Assembly: GCF_003967355.1 (NCBI RefSeq)
Contig: NZ_BIFH01000028.1
Span: 124,001 to 188,000 of the forward strand
Direction of reading: 5' to 3'
DNA: 64,000 bases
Source of the DNA: Embleya hyalina
GTDB taxonomy: Bacteria > Actinomycetota > Actinomycetes > Streptomycetales > Streptomycetaceae
The position numbers and the translations under genes are program-made. The notes under the pieces are model-generated. The model worked only from the letters and a program-made list of their open reading frames with translations, was not told where the DNA came from and searched no databases. This document shows, piece after piece, positions 9,001 to 21,977 of this stretch; the first letter of the stretch is position 1; the number at the start of each line of letters is the position of its first letter.

Positions 9001-12000
9001 CGGCGCGGCGATGGTCGAACTCGCCCTCCAGGCCGGCGACCGGGTCGGTCGCGCGCATCTGGCCGAACTGACCATGCGGGCGCCGGTGGTCGTCGACGCC
9101 GACCTCGATCTCCAGGTGCTGATCGGCCCGGAGGTCGACGCGGGTCGGCCGGTGGCGGTGTACACCAGCCCGAGCGGGCGGGACGAGTGGACCCGGCACG
9201 CACAGGGCGTGCTGACCGCCGAGGAGCCGCCGGCACCCGGCGCGTCGACCTCCTGGCCGCCGCCGGGCGCGGTGGCCGTACCGCTGGACGGGTTCTACGA
9301 GACCCTGGCCGAGCGCGGCTACGCCTACGGCCCGGCCTTTCGCGGCGTGCGCGCGGCATGGCGCGACGGCGAGGTGATCCACGCCTCGGTCGCGCTGCCG
9401 GACGAGGTGGACGTCTCCGGCTTCGGGCTGCACCCCGCCCTGTTGGACGCGTCGCTGCACGCGGCCGGCCTGGCCGATACCGGCGAACTGCGCCTCCCGT
9501 TCGGCTGGACCGACGTACACGTGTACGCCACCGCCGCGCGCACCGTCCGGGTAAGCCTGTCCCCGGCCGGATCGGATGCGATCGCCCTGCTCGTCACCGA
9601 CGAGGCGGGGCAAGTCGTGGCATCGGTTGGCGGGTTGTCGCTGCGTCCGGTGGACGCGGACGCGTTCGGTCGGGCCCGGGTGGACACCTCGGCGCTCTTC
9701 GGCCTCGACCTCGTCCCGATCGACCTCCCCGAACCACCCGCCGAACACTCGTGGTTCACCCTCTCGGCCACCGGCCACGACCGTCCGAACCCGCCATCCT
9801 CCGCGCAGGCCGCGCTGTGGACCTGCCCGACCGGCGACCTCGAGGACGTCGTCGCCCGGACGCTGGAGGTGGTTCGGGACTGGCTCGCCGATGCGGACCC
9901 GGCCGAGGTCCCGCTCGTCGTGCTCACCCGGGCGGACGAGCCCGCACACCGCGCGGTGACCGGCCTGTTGCGCACCGCCCGGAGCGAACACCCGGGCCGA
10001 CTGCGGCACATCGACGTCGACGACCACCCGCACACCGGGCGCGCGCTGCCCGCCGCGATGGCCGTCGACCACCCCGAACTGGTGCTCCGCGCCGGGACCG
10101 GCGCGGTGCCGCGCCTGGTCCGCGCGTCGGCGTCGCCCGCTCTGCCCGAGCCGCACGATCGGCCGTGGCGGCTGGCCCCGACCCATCGCGGCGACCTGGA
10201 CGGACTGTCGCTCGCCGCGTGCCCCGAGGTGACGCGCCCGTTGGCGGCCGGCGAGGTGCGGGTCGCGCTGCGGGCGGGCGGGCTGAACTTCAAGGCCGTG
10301 CTTCTCGAACTGGGCATGGTGGCGCGGGACGAGTGGTCCTCGCTGGGCGAAGGCGCGGGAGTGGTCCTGGAGGTCGGTGCGGACGTCACCGGACTGGCCC
10401 CGGGGGACCGGGTGATGGGGCTGTTCACCGGCGGTCTGGGTACGGAAAGCGTCTCGGATCGCCGGCTGGTCGTACCGATGCCCGAACACCTGTCGTTCGC
10501 CCAGGCCGCCGGGGTCCCGGTGGTGTATCTGACCGCCTACTACGGCCTCGCGGACCTGGCCGGGCTCCGATCCGGCGAATCGCTGCTGCTGCACGCCGCG
10601 ACCGGCGGAGTGGGCTTCGCCGCCCAACAACTGGCCCGGCACTGGGGCGCCGCGGTGTTCGGCACCGCGAGCGCCGGCAAACGCGACGTGCTGCACGCGT
10701 GGGGTTTCGACGACGACCACCTCGCCGACTCGCGCAGCCTCGGCTACGCCGAGCGGTTCGGCCGGACCACCGGCGGACGCGGCGTGGACGTGGTGCTCAA
10801 CGCGTTGGCTCACGAGCACGTCGAGGAGTCGCTGACCCTGCTGTCGCCCGGTGGTCGTTTCGTGGAGATGGGCAAGACCGACATCCGCGACCCCGAGGAG
10901 ATCGCGAAGACGCATCCCGGGGTGCGCTACCGGGCGTTCGACGTGATGGACGCCGGCTTCGAGCGCCTCGGCGAGATGCTGGAGGCGATCCGCGTCCTGT
11001 TCGACGAGGGCGCGCTGCGACCGATGCCGCTGACCACGTTCGAGATCCAGCGGGCACCGGAGGCGTTCCGATACCTGCGCCAGGCCCGACACGTGGGCAA
11101 GATCGTGCTGACGATACCCGCGCCGCTCGACCCCGACGGCACGGTGCTGATCACCGGCGGGACGGGTGTGCTCGGCGGGGTGATCGCGCGGCATCTGGTC
11201 GCCGAACACGGCGCGCGGCGACTGCTGTTGACGAGCCGACGCGGCCCGGCGGCCGAGGGCGCGGGCGCGTTGCTCGACGACCTGCGCGCGGCGGGCGCCG
11301 ACGTGGATGTGGTGGCGTGCGACGTCACCGACCGCGAGGCCCTCGCCGAGCTGATCGGTTCGACGCATCGCCTGACCGGGGTGGTACACGCCGCCGGGGT
11401 GCTCTCCGACGGCGTCCTGGAGGCGCTGACCCGCGACGACCTCGACGCCGTATTGCGGGCCAAGGCCCGCTCGGCATGGGATCTGCACGAGCTGACCCGG
11501 GATCACGACCTGTCCCTGTTCGTGCTGTTCTCCTCGGCCGCCGGCGTGCTGGGCAACGCGGGCCAGGGCGGATACGCCGCGGCCAACGCCTTCCTCGACG
11601 GTCTCGCGGAACATCGGCGCGGGCTCGGCCTTCCGGGCCTGTCGATCGCGTGGGGCCTGTGGGCTCGGGAAAGCGCGATGACCGGACACATGAGCGACAC
11701 GGACCGGGACCGCCTGGCCCGGATCGGACTGGGCGCGATCACCGACGAGCAGGGCGCGGCCCTGTTCGACGCCGCCCTCGCCCTGCGCCGCCCGGTCGCG
11801 GTGGCCGTGCCGATCGACGTGGCCGCCCTGCGCGGGAGCGGCCGCCCCCGGCCCGACATCTTGTCGGCACTGGACCCGTCGGGCCCGACCCGGCGCCGGG
11901 TCGCGGCCCGGGCGACCGACACCTCGCGGGCGGACCGGTTCCTCGAACTGCCCGAACGCCGACGCCGCCGGGAACTCCTGGAACTGGTCCGGGAGTCCGC

Positions 12001-12421
12001 GGCCCTCGTGCTCGGGCACGAAACGGCCGCCGCGGTCGACGCGGACAGCGCGTTCAAGGAACTCGGGTTCGACTCGCTGACGGCGGTGGAACTGCGCAAC
12101 CGATTGGGCAACGGCACGGGCCTGCGACTGCCCCCGACGGTCGTGTTCGACCACCCGACGCCGGTCGAACTGGCCGGCTTCCTGGACGAACTGCTCGTGC
12201 CCGCCGAGGAGACCGGGGTGCGGTCCGTCGTCACCGGACTCGATCGACTCGCCGTCGCGGATCTCGACGACGAGGAACGCGACCTGCTCGCCAAGGGGCT
12301 CCAGGAGGTGCTGCGCCGACTCGCCGCACCGACCGACGCGGGCGGCGAGGACCGGGACTTCACCGCCGCCTCCGACGACGAACTCTTCGACTTCATCGAC
12401 GGCGAACTCGACATCGCATGA
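6041..12421 (+). CDS. Type I PKS, one fully reducing module: KS-AT(methylmalonyl)-DH-ER-KR-ACP
   Basis: The protein has 2126 residues. An N-terminal docking coiled coil (1-32) is followed by KS (34-460, DTACSSS with intact Cys), then a Glu/Pro-rich linker built of EP repeats (7432-7550). AT (about 587-925) has GHSQGE and YASH, the methylmalonyl signature. DH (about 946-1205) keeps His but reads [10 protein letters not shown], with Gly one place early, and keeps HPALLDA. ER (about 1380-1690) has [15 protein letters not shown] (about 1700-1880) has GGTGVLGG, an LSD in place of LDD, and GYAAAN with the catalytic Tyr. ACP (about 1975-2053) has GFDSL. The C-terminus is a docking helix ending [14 protein letters not shown]. 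It would add a saturated methyl-branched unit (M3 in the proposed order). An AGGAG site lies 10 bp before ATG 6041. Confidence 0.95.
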   Translation: MENEGRLRNYLKQAVGELQDTRERLRELEQAAAEPIAIVGMACRFPGGVESPAGLWELVAEGRDAIAAFPTDRGWDVDGRYDPDPGVPGSYYARGGGFLYDAADFDADFFGISPREALAMDPQQRLLLETAWEALERTGTDPQALRGSDTGVFVGLMGHGGQRYGLGAEEAGRGGDGFGGTGSAASVASGRIAYLLGLEGPALTVDTACSSSLVSMHLASRSLRKGECSLALVGGASVMATLDTFVDFSRQRGLAEDGRCKAFAATADGTGWSEGVGMVVLARLSDARRLGYPVHAVIRGSAVNSDGASNGLTAPNGPSQQRVIRRALADAGLTAADVDVVDAHGTGTRLGDPIEAQALLATYGRERPDDRPLWLGSLKSNIGHTQAAAGVGGVIKMVQALRHGLLPRTLHVDEPTPAVDWASGAVELLTEARAWPETGRPRRAAVSAFGISGTNAHVIIEEAPAEPEPEPEPESEPGVEPGLEQGSEPESEPVSTPGPAPDSGHPAVPLLLSAASAPALAARARQLHEFTAADPAAPVAAALAGRAPRLAHRAAVLGTDPAAGLRALAEGRPSPDVLLGTARPRGKTVFVFPGQGSQWSGMALDLYRESPVFRACLDRCADALEPHVDWNLVDALAGPLDRVDVVQPALWAVMISIAALWESHGLAPDAVLGHSQGEIAAAYVAGALSLADSATVVTARSKAIVRLAGTGGMASVHLPRADTAHRIERYAGAVEIAAVNGPGSTVVSGTPAALTDLVESCEADGIRARLIPVDYASHSAHVEALRDDILGTLAGIRPRPTRVPFHSTVTNEILVGPELDAEYWFRNLRHTVGFAAGTRALLDRGHRVFVEVSAHPVLTTAIGETIEEAETPDTVVLESLRRDEGGSTRFAAGLAGAYVHGIEIGWQLPPCDVELPTYPFQRRRYWLEEPAAIGDITALGLHRADHPMLGAALRTADAETLVLTGRLSPAAQPWLADHGIGESVLLPGAAMVELALQAGDRVGRAHLAELTMRAPVVVDADLDLQVLIGPEVDAGRPVAVYTSPSGRDEWTRHAQGVLTAEEPPAPGASTSWPPPGAVAVPLDGFYETLAERGYAYGPAFRGVRAAWRDGEVIHASVALPDEVDVSGFGLHPALLDASLHAAGLADTGELRLPFGWTDVHVYATAARTVRVSLSPAGSDAIALLVTDEAGQVVASVGGLSLRPVDADAFGRARVDTSALFGLDLVPIDLPEPPAEHSWFTLSATGHDRPNPPSSAQAALWTCPTGDLEDVVARTLEVVRDWLADADPAEVPLVVLTRADEPAHRAVTGLLRTARSEHPGRLRHIDVDDHPHTGRALPAAMAVDHPELVLRAGTGAVPRLVRASASPALPEPHDRPWRLAPTHRGDLDGLSLAACPEVTRPLAAGEVRVALRAGGLNFKAVLLELGMVARDEWSSLGEGAGVVLEVGADVTGLAPGDRVMGLFTGGLGTESVSDRRLVVPMPEHLSFAQAAGVPVVYLTAYYGLADLAGLRSGESLLLHAATGGVGFAAQQLARHWGAAVFGTASAGKRDVLHAWGFDDDHLADSRSLGYAERFGRTTGGRGVDVVLNALAHEHVEESLTLLSPGGRFVEMGKTDIRDPEEIAKTHPGVRYRAFDVMDAGFERLGEMLEAIRVLFDEGALRPMPLTTFEIQRAPEAFRYLRQARHVGKIVLTIPAPLDPDGTVLITGGTGVLGGVIARHLVAEHGARRLLLTSRRGPAAEGAGALLDDLRAAGADVDVVACDVTDREALAELIGSTHRLTGVVHAAGVLSDGVLEALTRDDLDAVLRAKARSAWDLHELTRDHDLSLFVLFSSAAGVLGNAGQGGYAAANAFLDGLAEHRRGLGLPGLSIAWGLWARESAMTGHMSDTDRDRLARIGLGAITDEQGAALFDAALALRRPVAVAVPIDVAALRGSGRPRPDILSALDPSGPTRRRVAARATDTSRADRFLELPERRRRRELLELVRESAALVLGHETAAAVDADSAFKELGFDSLTAVELRNRLGNGTGLRLPPTVVFDHPTPVELAGFLDELLVPAEETGVRSVVTGLDRLAVADLDDEERDLLAKGLQEVLRRLAAPTDAGGEDRDFTAASDDELFDFIDGELDIA

Positions 12422-12455
12422 CTTCGCCTGTCCGCACGGAAGGGGGCTGCCCGGG

Positions 12456-15400
12456 ATGTCCAACGAGCAGAAGCTGCGCGAATATCTGAGGCGCGTCACG
12501 ACGGACCTCCAGCGCGCCCAGCGGGAGCTGCGCGACGCCGAGGCCGCCGCCCGGGAGCCGATCGCGATCGTCGGCATGGCGGCCCGGTTCCCCGGTGCCG
12601 CCAACGCGCCCGAGGAGCTGTGGGAACTGATCCGTGGCGGTGGGGAAGCCCTCACGGATTTCCCGAGCGACCGAGGGTGGGATCTCGATCGGCTGTCGGA
12701 CCCCGACCCCGACACACCCGGAACCACCTACCTCACCCGGGGCGGCTTCCTGGCCGGCGCGGGGCGGTTCGATGCCGAGTTCTTCGGGATCTCACCGCGC
12801 GAGGCGGCGGCGATGGACCCGCAGCAGCGGGTGCTGTTGGAAACCTCCTGGGAGGCGCTGGAGAGCGCCCGCATCGACCCGGCGTCGATGCGGGGCAGCT
12901 CCACCGGCGTCTTCGTCGGGGTGATCCCGCAGGAGTACATGCCGCGCGCGGGGGAGACGCCCGACGACCTGGAGGGCTTCGTCCTCACCGGCGGCACCAC
13001 CAGCGTCGCGTCCGGCCGGATCGCCTACGTGCTCGGCCTGTTGGGACCGGCGGTGACGCTGGACACCGCGTGCTCGTCGTCGCTGGTGTCGATGCACCTG
13101 GCGGAGCAGTCGCTGCGCAGCGGGGAGTGCGACATCGCGCTGGCGGGCGGCGCCACCGTGATGTCCGGGCCGAGCGTGTTCGTCGAGTTCTCCCGGCAGC
13201 GCGGGCTGGCGCCGGACGGCCGCTGCAAGGCGTTCGCGGCGGCGGCGGACGGCACCGGGTTCTCCGAGGGCGTCGGGATGCTGGTGTTGGCCCGGTTGTC
13301 CGACGCGCGGCGGCGCGGGTTGCCGGTATTGGCGTTGGTCCGGGGCAGCGCGGTGAACTCCGACGGTGCGTCCAACGGCCTGACCGCGCCGAACGGGCCG
13401 TCCCAGCAGCGGGTGATCCGGCAGGCACTGGCCAACGCCGGTCTGTCCCCGGCCGAAGTGGATGTGGTGGAGGGTCATGGCACGGGAACACGGCTGGGAG
13501 ACCCGATCGAGGCGGACGCGCTGCTGGCCACGTACGGACGGGCACGTACGCCGGGTTCCGACGAACAGGCGTTGCTGCTGGGCTCGGTGAAGTCGAACAT
13601 CGGGCACACCCAGGCCGCGGCGGGCGTGGCCGGGGTGATCAAGATGGTCATGGCCATGCGCGACGGGGTGGTGCCGGGGACGCTGCACGTGGACGAGCCG
13701 ACACCGGCGGTGGACTGGTCCGCCGGGACGGTCGAGGTGGTGACGGAGTCCCGGCCGTGGCCGGCGACGGGCCGGCCGAGACGGTCGGCGGTGTCGTCGT
13801 TCGGGATCAGCGGGACCAACGCGCACGTGATTCTCGAACAGGCCCCGGTGGAAGAGCCGGTGGCGGCGAGCGAGCCGGAGTCGACGCCGCCGGCGCCCGG
13901 GTCGGCGTTGCCGGTGGTTCCGGTGGTGGTGTCGGCGCGGTCGGCCGGGGCGCTGCGGGCACAGGCGGAGCGGCTTCTGCCGGTGGTCGCGAGCGGCGCG
14001 TCGCCGGCGGACGTGGGGTTGTCGGCGGCGGTGTCGCGGTCGACGTTCGAGCACCGCGGCGTGGTGCTGGCGGCCGACGCGGATGAACTTGCGGACGGTT
14101 TGCGGGCGTTGGCCGCTGGTGAGTCGGCGGCGGGGGTGGTGTCCGGGGTCGCCGCCGAAGGGCTCACGGCATTCCTGTTCACCGGCCAGGGTGCGCAACG
14201 TGCCGGCATGGGCCGGGAGTTGTACAAGACCTTTCCGGTGTTCGCGGCGGCGTTCGACGAGATCTGCGGGCATTTCGACACGCTGTTGCCCGGGTCGTTG
14301 CGAGACGTCGTGTTCGGGGACAGTGCGGGGTTGGACCGGACCGAGTGGACCCAGCCGGCGTTGTTCGCGGTCGAGGTCGCGATGTTCCGGCTCCTGGAAT
14401 CGTGGGACGTCCGGCCCGACTTCGTGACCGGGCATTCGATCGGCGAGTTGGCCGCCGCGCACGTTGCCGGGGTGCTCGATACGGCCGACGCGTGTGAGGT
14501 CGTGGCGGCGCGGGGCCGGTTGATGCAGGCGTTGCCGGCCGGCGGGGCGATGGTCGCGGTGCGGGCCGCCGAGGCGGAGGTGCGCGAACTCCTGCGCGGG
14601 TACGAGGACCGGGCCGGGATCGCGGCGGTCAACGGGCCGACGTCGGTGGTGGTCTCCGGCGCCGAGGACGTCGTCCTCGCGGTCGCGGACGCCCTGCGGG
14701 AGCGCGGCCACACGACGAACCGGCTCACCGTCGGCCACGCCTTCCACTCACCCCTGATGGATCCCGTCCTGGACGGGTTCGCCACGGTCCTGGACGGCGT
14801 GGTGTTGGCCGAGCCGGTGATTGCGATGGCGGCCGACGCGGCCGATGTGCGTTCGGCGCGGTACTGGGTCGACCACGTCCGCGAGCCGGTGCGCTTCGCG
14901 GAGCATGTCGCCCGCCTGCGGGAGCGGGGCGTCACGCGGTTCCTGGAGATCGGCCCGGACGCGGTCCTCACCGCCCTGGGCCCGGAGACCGCACCGGACG
15001 GGTTGTTCGTCGCCCTCCAACACCGCGACCGCCCCCAGGCCCGTACCGCGCTCACCGCGCTCGCCCGGCTGCACACCCACGGCCACACCGTCGACTGGCA
15101 ACACCTGTTCGCGGACACGACCGCCTCGCTCGTCGATCTCCCGACCTACCCCTTCCAACAGCGCCACTACTGGCTGCCGGAGTCGTCGTCGGGCGATGTC
15201 GTCTCGGCCGGGCAGGTGGCCGCCGGTCACGCGATGTTGGAAGCCGTGGTGCGGGTCGCCGATGCCGACGAGGTGGTGTTCACCGGGCGGCTGTCCGTAC
15301 GGACGCACCCCTGGGTCGCCGAACACGAGCTCGGCGGGCGGGCGTTGGTGCCCGGCACCGCGTTGCTCGACATGGCGATCCGGGCCGGGGACGAGGTCGG

Positions 15401-18400
15401 CTGCGCCGGCGTGGCCGAGATGGTGGTCACCGCGCCCCTGATCCTCCCCGAGTCGGGTGGGGTGCGGGTGCAGCTCGTGGTGCACGAGGCGCGGGACGGC
15501 GGGGAGCGGCCGTTCGCGATCCACTCCTGCCCCGAGGACGCGTCCGGCGAGGAATGGACGTGCCACGCCACCGGACTGCTGGCCTCCACCGCCCCCGAGC
15601 CGGACTTCGAGCTGAGCGAATGGCCGCCGGCGGGGGCTCGACCCGTGCCGATGGACGGGTTCTACGACCGGCTCGCGGAGCACGGCTACGTGTACGGCCC
15701 GCTGTTCCGCGGGCTGCACACGCTGTGGCGCCGTGACGGCGGTGCCGGCGCCGAGTTCTTCGCCGAGGTCGCCCTGCCGGAACACGCCGACACGGCCCGG
15801 TTCGGGATCCATCCCGCCCTGTTCGACGCGGCGATCCATCCACGGGTCGTGGCCGCGATCGCCGACGCGGGTGCGGACTTCACGCTTTTGCTGCCGTTCG
15901 TGTGGAACGGGATCAGCCTCCACGCGACGGGCGCGACCGCCCTGCGGGTACGGGTCCTGATCGACGATCCGACCGACGGGACGTCCTGTCGGGTACAACT
16001 CGCCGACCAGGCCGGGCAACCGGTCGCCGAGGTGCGCTCGGTCGAGGCCCGCCCGGTGTCGACCGACCGGTCGGCCACGCGGGACGAGACGTCCGGATCC
16101 CTCTTCGAGGTGGAATGGGTTCCGGTCGAGCCGACCCCGACCGAGCCGACCGGGAGCTGGGTCCTGGTCGGTGGGCCCGACCGCCGCATCGAGGACGCGC
16201 TGCCCGTCGTCCGCCACGCGACGTTGCGGGAGGCGGCCGGTGCCGACGTGGTGGTCGTCGCGTACACCGCGCCCTCGGACGGCGGCGACGTCGTCGCGTC
16301 GGTGCACGACACGACGGTCCGGGTGGTGGACCTCCTCCGGGAATGGTCGGCCGACGACGGACACCGGTCCGGCCGCCTGGTCGTGGTCACCCGTGGTGCG
16401 GTGGCGACCGATGCCGCGCCGGACCTGGTGGGTGCGTCGGTGTGGGGCCTGTTGCGGTCCGCGCGGGCGGAACACCCCGACCGGATCGTGCTGGTGGACG
16501 TCGACGACGACCCGGCCTCGCTCGCGCTCCTGCCCGCCGTGTCGGCGGCCGGCCACGACGAGGCCGCGGTCCGCGCCGGCGCGGTGACGGTACCCCGCCT
16601 GGTGCCGCGGCCCGCGCCTGCGGACGCGGCCCGGCCGGTGCCCGCGCCCGACGGCACCGTCCTGGTGACCGGTGGGACCGGCGCGCTGGGCGCGTTGTTC
16701 GCCCGGCACCTGGTCACCGAGTACGGGGTCCGGCACCTGGTCCTCACCAGCCGCCGGGGGCAGGACGCGCCGGGGGCCGCCGAGTTGGTCGCCACACTCA
16801 CCGAACTCGGGGCCACCGTACGGATCGCCGCCGGTGACGTGGCCGACCGGGCCGTACTCGCGGCGATCCTCGACACGATCCCCGCGGAACACCCGCTCAC
16901 CGGTGTCGTGCACACCGCCGGCGTGATCGACGACGGCATCCTCACCGCCCTCACCCCCGAGCGGGTCGACGCGGTGCTTCGGCCCAAGGTCGACGCCGCG
17001 TGGCACCTGCACGAGCTCACCCGCGAGCACCCGCTGACGATGTTCGTGATGTTCTCCTCGCTGGCCGGCACGCTGGGCAACGCCGGACAGGCCAACTACT
17101 CGGCGGCCAACCACTTTCTCGACGCGCTCGCGCACCACCGCCGGGCCCACGACCTGCCCGCGATCTCGCTGGGCTGGGGGCTGTGGGCCACCGAGGGCGG
17201 TATGCGGGCCGGCGGCGCCGACCAGGTGCGACGGAGCGGCCTGCGGGCGATCACCCCGGAGGCCGGGTACGCGCTGTTCGACCGGGCCCTGGCGGCGAAC
17301 CGTGCGGTGACCCTGCCCGCGCGACTCGATCCGCGCGTGTTGCGGGCCGGGTCGGCGCCGATCCCGTCGATGTTGCGGAGCCTGGTCGGGCGTTCGGCGC
17401 GCCGGGTGGTGCGGCCGGGCGCGGCCGACCAACGGGCCCTGGCCGAGCGGCTGGCCGCATTGCCGCGCCGGGAGCGGCAGGAGCAGGTCGTCGACCTGGT
17501 CCGGGCCGAGGTTGCGGCGGTGCTCGGGTTCGGCGCGGGCGAACGGGTCGGCGAGAGCGTGCCGTTCCGCGACCTGGGCTTCGACTCGCTGACCGCCGTC
17601 GAGTTGCGCAACCGGCTGTCCGCGACCACGGGACTGCGACTGTCGCCCGGGGTGGTGTTCGACTATCCGACGGTCGCGACGCTCGCGGAGCACGTGCTGT
17701 CCGAGCTGAGCGGAGACCTGCCCGCCTCGGCCACGGCCGTCGCCGCGTCGGTGTCGGGGCCCGGCGGCGCGAACGAGCCGATCGCGATCGTGGGCATGGC
17801 GTGCCGCTTCCCCGGCGGGGCCGACACGCCCGAGGAGTTGTGGCGGCTGGTCGTGGACGGCGTGGACGCGATGGCGGACATACCGGATGACCGGGGTTGG
17901 GACATCGCGCGGTTGTGGGATCCGGATCCGGACAAACCCGGCACGTTCTATCCGCGCGCCGGCGGATTCATCGACGACCCCGCCGGGTTCGACGCCGGCT
18001 TCTTCGGCATCTCGCCGCGCGAGGCGCTGGCGATGGACCCGCAGCAGCGGTTGTTGCTGGAGACCTCCTGGGAGGCCCTGGAGAGCGGCGGCATCGACCC
18101 GCGGTCGTTGCGCGGCAGCGCTACCGGCGTCTACACCGGCCTGACCGCACAGCAGTACGAGGCGGGCGCCGGGACGGTCGAGGAGGGCGTCGAGGGGTAT
18201 CGGCTGACCGGCTCGACGACGTCCTTCGGATCCGGCCGGATCTCCTACGTCCTCGGCCTCGAGGGCCCGACGATGTCCATCGACACGGCGTGCTCGTCGG
18301 TGTTGGTTTCCGTGCACCTCGCCGCCAACGCGGTGCGCAGCGGCGAGTGTGCGCTGGCCCTGGCGGGCGGCGCGACGGTGATGGCGCAGCCCATCGGCTT

Positions 18401-21400
18401 CATCGAGTTCTCCCGGCAGCGCACGTTGTCCCCCGACGGCCGGGCCAAGGCGTTCGCCGAGGCCGCCGACGGCACCGGATGGTCCGAGGGCGTGGGCATG
18501 TTCGTACTGGAACGGTTGTCCGACGCCCGCCGGCACGGGCACCCGGTGCTCGCGCTGATCCGGGGCAGCGCGGTGAACTCCGACGGCGCGTCCAACGGCC
18601 TGACCGCCCCCAACGGCCCGGCGCAACAGCGGGTGATCCGGCAGGCGTTGGCCAACGCGGGCCTCGTCGGGGCCGAGGTGGACCTGCTGGAGGCGCACGG
18701 GACGGGCACCAGACTCGGCGACCCGATCGAGGCACAGGCCCTGTTGGCCACCTACGGCCGGGACCGGCCGGCGGATCGCCCCCTGTGGCTGGGTTCGGTC
18801 AAATCCAACATCGGGCACACCCAACACGCCGCCGGTGCCGGTGGGTTGATCAAGGCGGTCCTGGCCATGCGCGACGGCCTGATGCCCAAGACGCTGCACG
18901 TGGACGAGCCGACGTCGGCGGTGGACTGGTCGTCCGGGGCGATGCGGTTGTTGACCGAGGCCCGCCCGTGGCCGGAGGTGGACGGGCCGCGTCGGGCCGC
19001 GGTGTCGGCGTTCGGGATGAGCGGGACGAACGCGCATGTCGTGCTGGAGCAGGCCCCCGAGGAGCCGGTCCCGGCGGAGGCGGAGGTGTCCCTGCCGGCG
19101 GTGCCGTGGGTGTTGTCGGCCAAGTCGCCGCAGGCGCTGCGGGCGCTGGCCGAGCGCATGGCATCGCTGTTGTACACCACGGACGAAGCGGACGTCGCCG
19201 GTGCCGCGCCGAGCCTGCTCGACGTCGGGTTCTCGCTGGCGGCCCGGTCCGGGTTCGAGTACCGGGCGGTGCTCGTGGTCGGGGAGGCCGCGGAGGCCCG
19301 GGCCGGGCTGTGGGCGATCGCCGAGCCCGAGCGCGAGGCGGAGCGCGGGCCCGAGCCCGAGCGCGAGGTGCCCGCCACCGCGGACGGGCGCACCGCGTAC
19401 CTGTTCTCCGACCGCCCCGCGCCCGGCCCGGACCGGGCCTTGTACGAGACGTGGCCGGTGTACGCCCGGGCGTTCGACGCCGTGCTCGCCGAGGTCGAGG
19501 GTGAAGGGGCGGGGGAGGGTCGATTCGCCGCCGAGGTGGCGCTGTTCCGCCTGGTCGAGTCCTGGGGTGTGAGCTTCGGCTGCGTCGCCGGGACCGGCGT
19601 CGGCGAGCTTGCCGCGGCGTACGTCGCCGGGGCGCTCTCGGCGCCCGACGTGCGCCGCTTGCTGGCCGACGGACAACGGGCCGAGGTGACCTTCGGGGAG
19701 CCGCGCATCCCGGTGCTGTCGTTGCGCACCGGCAGGCCGCCGGCCGCCGACGACGCGCCGGGGTCGAGCGGAACCGAGGGCGCCGCGGTCGCCGAGCGGT
19801 GGATGGCCGAGCGGCGGGTGACCCGCCTCGTCGAATCGGGCGGCCCCGACCGGGTGTTCCGCCATTCGGTGGCGCTGCTCCCGGACGGCCGGCCGCAGGT
19901 ACGCGCCGTGCTCGACGGGGTCGGCGAACTGTTCGTGGCCGGCGCCCCCGTCGACTGGTCGGCCGTGTTCGCCGGCACCGGGGCGCGCCGTATCGCCCTG
20001 CCCACCTACCCGTTCCGGCACGAGCGCTATTGGCCGGCCGCGCCCGAACCCGCCGAGGACGCCGACGCCGGCACCGCCTCGCTGTTCGAGCTGCGCTGGA
20101 CCCCGGTCGCGGCGCCGGCGGACGACGAGCCGGAGAGCCTGCTCGCCCTGCTCGGCGACGACCCCGCCGGCCTGGCCGCGGTGGCGCCGCTGCGATTCGG
20201 CGACGTCGAGGAGGCCGCGACGGCCTTCACCCCGTGGGACGTACTGCTGGTGCAGCCGTCGGCGCCGGAGGATCCCGCCGCCGACGGACCGGCCGAGGTG
20301 GATCGAGCGGTGGCCCGGGCGCTCGACGTGGCGCAGTCCTGGCTGGCCCGGGAGAACCTGCCGGACAACCGCCTGATCGTGGTGACCCGGGGCGCGATGG
20401 CCGTCGAGGCCGGGGAGGACGTACCCGACCCGGCCGGTGCCGCGGTGTGGGGCCTGCTGCGCTCGGCCCAGGCGGAGCACCCGGATCGAATCGTGCTGGT
20501 CGACCTGGACGACGACCCGGCCTCGACCGACCGGCTGTTCGTGGTGGCCCAGACCGGGGAGCCCCAACTCGCGGTGCGCGCCGGACGGTTGCTCGCCCCG
20601 CGACTGGTGCCGTCGACGCCGGTGCCGGATGTGGTGCCGCCGACACCGGTGGCGGGCGGCACCGTGCTGGTCACCGGTGCCGGCGGGCCGCTGGGCGCGC
20701 TGTTCGCCCGGCACCTGGTCACCGCGTACGGCGTGGAACACCTGGTGCTCGCCGACCCGAACGTCCCCGACTCGCCCGCCACACGACTGCGGGACGAACT
20801 GGCCGCGCTCGGCGCCTCGGCGACGGTGGTCGCCTGCGACCCGGCCGACCGCGACGCGGTACGCGCGATGCTCGCGGGCATCCCGGCCGAGCACCCGCTG
20901 ACCGGGATCGTGCACACCGAAAACGTGCTCGACGACGGTGTGTTCACCGCGCTGACCCCGGCGCGTGTGGCGGCGGTGTCGCGGCCCAAGGTGGACGGCG
21001 CCCGGCACCTGCACGAGCTGACCGCCGACACCCCGCCCGCGCTGTTCGTGCTGTTCTCCTCGGTGGTCGGCATGCTCGGCAGCCCGGGCCAGGCCAACTT
21101 CGCCTCGGCCAACGCCTACCTGGACGCGCTGGCGACCCGCCGCCGGGCCGCCGGACTGCCCGCCGTGTCACTGGCGTGGGGCCGGATGGTGGCGAGCGCG
21201 CAATCCGGCCTGCGGGTGATCGCCGAGGACGAGGCGTGCGCGCTGTTCGACGCCGCGCTCGCCGACGGGCACACCGTGATCGTGCCCGCCCCGCTCGACC
21301 TTCCCGCGCTGCGCCGAGACGGTGCGCAGGTCCCGGCGGTGTTGCGGCACCTGGTGCCGCGCGACGAGCGCCGCACGGCCGGCACCGAGCAGCCGGCCGA

Positions 21401-21962
21401 CCGGTTCGCCGCGATGAGCCGGGCCGAGGCCGAGGCGTACCTGCGGGACCTGGTGCGCACCGAGGCGGCGGGCGTACTCGGCCACGCGGCGCCGGACCGG
21501 TTGCGGTGGGAGGTGTCCTTCCGGGACTCCGGCTTCGACTCGTTGTCCGCCGTGCAGTTCCGCAACCGACTGGGGGAGCGCACCGGCCTGTCGCTGCCCA
21601 CCACGCTGGTCTTCGACTACGCCTCACCGGACGTACTGGTGGACCACCTCCTCGACCGGCTCGCCGTCACCGACGGAGTGGACCGCCGCGCGGCACTGGC
21701 CGAACTGGACCGCCTGGAGGCGGTGTTGATGGCCGTGCCGGTCGAGCCGACGGACGACGAGGACTCCGGTCACACCGAGATCGCCGCCCGACTGAACACC
21801 ATCCTCGCCCGCTGGAACAAGGCCCGGACCGAGGCCCGTTCGCACGCCCCCGACGCCGACGCGATCGACCCGGCCACCGCGATCGAGACCGCGACCGAGA
21901 ACGAGATCTTCGACTTCATCGACCGGGAGCTGGGCCGCTCCGCCGCCAACCCCCAACGCTGA
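12456..21962 (+). CDS. Type I PKS, two modules: KS-AT(malonyl)-DH-KR-ACP and KS-AT(inactive)-KR(inactive)-ACP
   Basis: The protein has 3168 residues. A docking helix precedes M4: KS 34-460 (DTACSSS), AT 567-907 (GHSIGE, HAFH: malonyl), DH about 920-1205 (canonical [17 protein letters not shown]), KR about 1399-1580 (GGTGALG, IDD, NYSAAN) and ACP 1672-1755 (GFDSL). M4 makes a double bond. M5: KS about 1773-2198 (DTACSSV, both His motifs intact), then a shortened AT remnant (about 2311-2525) and a KR-like region (about 2735-2910), both lacking key residues, and an intact ACP (GFDSL). No DH lies between. M5 can therefore condense but cannot select its own extender or reduce the ketone. ATG 12456 follows GGAAGGGGG, 34 bp after the previous stop. 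The C-terminal docking region ends [15 protein letters not shown]. Confidence 0.95.
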   Translation: MSNEQKLREYLRRVTTDLQRAQRELRDAEAAAREPIAIVGMAARFPGAANAPEELWELIRGGGEALTDFPSDRGWDLDRLSDPDPDTPGTTYLTRGGFLAGAGRFDAEFFGISPREAAAMDPQQRVLLETSWEALESARIDPASMRGSSTGVFVGVIPQEYMPRAGETPDDLEGFVLTGGTTSVASGRIAYVLGLLGPAVTLDTACSSSLVSMHLAEQSLRSGECDIALAGGATVMSGPSVFVEFSRQRGLAPDGRCKAFAAAADGTGFSEGVGMLVLARLSDARRRGLPVLALVRGSAVNSDGASNGLTAPNGPSQQRVIRQALANAGLSPAEVDVVEGHGTGTRLGDPIEADALLATYGRARTPGSDEQALLLGSVKSNIGHTQAAAGVAGVIKMVMAMRDGVVPGTLHVDEPTPAVDWSAGTVEVVTESRPWPATGRPRRSAVSSFGISGTNAHVILEQAPVEEPVAASEPESTPPAPGSALPVVPVVVSARSAGALRAQAERLLPVVASGASPADVGLSAAVSRSTFEHRGVVLAADADELADGLRALAAGESAAGVVSGVAAEGLTAFLFTGQGAQRAGMGRELYKTFPVFAAAFDEICGHFDTLLPGSLRDVVFGDSAGLDRTEWTQPALFAVEVAMFRLLESWDVRPDFVTGHSIGELAAAHVAGVLDTADACEVVAARGRLMQALPAGGAMVAVRAAEAEVRELLRGYEDRAGIAAVNGPTSVVVSGAEDVVLAVADALRERGHTTNRLTVGHAFHSPLMDPVLDGFATVLDGVVLAEPVIAMAADAADVRSARYWVDHVREPVRFAEHVARLRERGVTRFLEIGPDAVLTALGPETAPDGLFVALQHRDRPQARTALTALARLHTHGHTVDWQHLFADTTASLVDLPTYPFQQRHYWLPESSSGDVVSAGQVAAGHAMLEAVVRVADADEVVFTGRLSVRTHPWVAEHELGGRALVPGTALLDMAIRAGDEVGCAGVAEMVVTAPLILPESGGVRVQLVVHEARDGGERPFAIHSCPEDASGEEWTCHATGLLASTAPEPDFELSEWPPAGARPVPMDGFYDRLAEHGYVYGPLFRGLHTLWRRDGGAGAEFFAEVALPEHADTARFGIHPALFDAAIHPRVVAAIADAGADFTLLLPFVWNGISLHATGATALRVRVLIDDPTDGTSCRVQLADQAGQPVAEVRSVEARPVSTDRSATRDETSGSLFEVEWVPVEPTPTEPTGSWVLVGGPDRRIEDALPVVRHATLREAAGADVVVVAYTAPSDGGDVVASVHDTTVRVVDLLREWSADDGHRSGRLVVVTRGAVATDAAPDLVGASVWGLLRSARAEHPDRIVLVDVDDDPASLALLPAVSAAGHDEAAVRAGAVTVPRLVPRPAPADAARPVPAPDGTVLVTGGTGALGALFARHLVTEYGVRHLVLTSRRGQDAPGAAELVATLTELGATVRIAAGDVADRAVLAAILDTIPAEHPLTGVVHTAGVIDDGILTALTPERVDAVLRPKVDAAWHLHELTREHPLTMFVMFSSLAGTLGNAGQANYSAANHFLDALAHHRRAHDLPAISLGWGLWATEGGMRAGGADQVRRSGLRAITPEAGYALFDRALAANRAVTLPARLDPRVLRAGSAPIPSMLRSLVGRSARRVVRPGAADQRALAERLAALPRRERQEQVVDLVRAEVAAVLGFGAGERVGESVPFRDLGFDSLTAVELRNRLSATTGLRLSPGVVFDYPTVATLAEHVLSELSGDLPASATAVAASVSGPGGANEPIAIVGMACRFPGGADTPEELWRLVVDGVDAMADIPDDRGWDIARLWDPDPDKPGTFYPRAGGFIDDPAGFDAGFFGISPREALAMDPQQRLLLETSWEALESGGIDPRSLRGSATGVYTGLTAQQYEAGAGTVEEGVEGYRLTGSTTSFGSGRISYVLGLEGPTMSIDTACSSVLVSVHLAANAVRSGECALALAGGATVMAQPIGFIEFSRQRTLSPDGRAKAFAEAADGTGWSEGVGMFVLERLSDARRHGHPVLALIRGSAVNSDGASNGLTAPNGPAQQRVIRQALANAGLVGAEVDLLEAHGTGTRLGDPIEAQALLATYGRDRPADRPLWLGSVKSNIGHTQHAAGAGGLIKAVLAMRDGLMPKTLHVDEPTSAVDWSSGAMRLLTEARPWPEVDGPRRAAVSAFGMSGTNAHVVLEQAPEEPVPAEAEVSLPAVPWVLSAKSPQALRALAERMASLLYTTDEADVAGAAPSLLDVGFSLAARSGFEYRAVLVVGEAAEARAGLWAIAEPEREAERGPEPEREVPATADGRTAYLFSDRPAPGPDRALYETWPVYARAFDAVLAEVEGEGAGEGRFAAEVALFRLVESWGVSFGCVAGTGVGELAAAYVAGALSAPDVRRLLADGQRAEVTFGEPRIPVLSLRTGRPPAADDAPGSSGTEGAAVAERWMAERRVTRLVESGGPDRVFRHSVALLPDGRPQVRAVLDGVGELFVAGAPVDWSAVFAGTGARRIALPTYPFRHERYWPAAPEPAEDADAGTASLFELRWTPVAAPADDEPESLLALLGDDPAGLAAVAPLRFGDVEEAATAFTPWDVLLVQPSAPEDPAADGPAEVDRAVARALDVAQSWLARENLPDNRLIVVTRGAMAVEAGEDVPDPAGAAVWGLLRSAQAEHPDRIVLVDLDDDPASTDRLFVVAQTGEPQLAVRAGRLLAPRLVPSTPVPDVVPPTPVAGGTVLVTGAGGPLGALFARHLVTAYGVEHLVLADPNVPDSPATRLRDELAALGASATVVACDPADRDAVRAMLAGIPAEHPLTGIVHTENVLDDGVFTALTPARVAAVSRPKVDGARHLHELTADTPPALFVLFSSVVGMLGSPGQANFASANAYLDALATRRRAAGLPAVSLAWGRMVASAQSGLRVIAEDEACALFDAALADGHTVIVPAPLDLPALRRDGAQVPAVLRHLVPRDERRTAGTEQPADRFAAMSRAEAEAYLRDLVRTEAAGVLGHAAPDRLRWEVSFRDSGFDSLSAVQFRNRLGERTGLSLPTTLVFDYASPDVLVDHLLDRLAVTDGVDRRAALAELDRLEAVLMAVPVEPTDDEDSGHTEIAARLNTILARWNKARTEARSHAPDADAIDPATAIETATENEIFDFIDRELGRSAANPQR
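14517..15114 (+). repeat. Inverted-repeat copy 1 (AT of module 4), partner at 46285-46882
   Basis: This part of the M4 AT is nearly identical, in opposite orientation, to the M6 AT. Without any gap, base x matches base 61399 minus x. Two stretches read as identical: 14517-14732 (216 bp) and 14824-15114 (291 bp). Between them lies an 89-bp divergent patch covering HAFHS and the residues after it. The pattern suggests recent gene conversion or duplication between the two PKS genes. Confidence 0.9.
19387..20030 (+). other. Degenerate acyltransferase domain of module 5 (AT0)
   Basis: In M4 the same region holds a full AT of about 300 residues. Here it is roughly 215 residues. The GQGxQ entry motif is replaced by a Pro/Asp-rich loop. 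The nucleophile motif GHSxGE reads GTGVGE, with Thr2380 for His and Gly2381 (codon 19596-19598) for Ser. The VNGPxSVVVSG strand and the YASH/HAFH specificity loop are missing altogether. The flanking FEYRAVLVV linker and the LPTYPF...RYW exit motif remain, so this is decay inside a normal module frame and not a boundary error. It cannot form an acyl-enzyme. Confidence 0.9.
20658..21215 (+). other. Degenerate ketoreductase domain of module 5 (KR0)
   Basis: The NADPH motif reads GAGGPLG instead of GGTGxLG. The active-site Tyr of NYxAAN is Phe2882 (ANFASAN, codon 21099-21101). The segment after the LAWG motif that forms the lid is about 15 residues shorter than in M4 ([14 protein letters not shown]). 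Ser of FSSVVG and Lys of RPKVDG remain. Loss of the Tyr proton donor with a shortened lid predicts no ketoreduction, so the M5 beta-ketone should survive in the chain. Confidence 0.85.
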
Positions 21963-21977
21963 CCACAAGGAGACACG

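Noticed and set aside
6191-12727. Very long minus-strand open frames opposite the PKS genes, here and at 26314-33549, 14748-21014 and 38233-42453
   Set aside because: They mirror the codon bias of GC-rich PKS genes on the other strand, have Arg/His/Gln-rich translations without domains, and lack ribosome sites. They are shadows.
17773-21740. Module 5 as a whole considered a pseudogene
   Set aside because: The frame is open, KS Cys and His residues and the ACP Ser motif are intact, and the downstream docking region is present; only AT and KR are lost.
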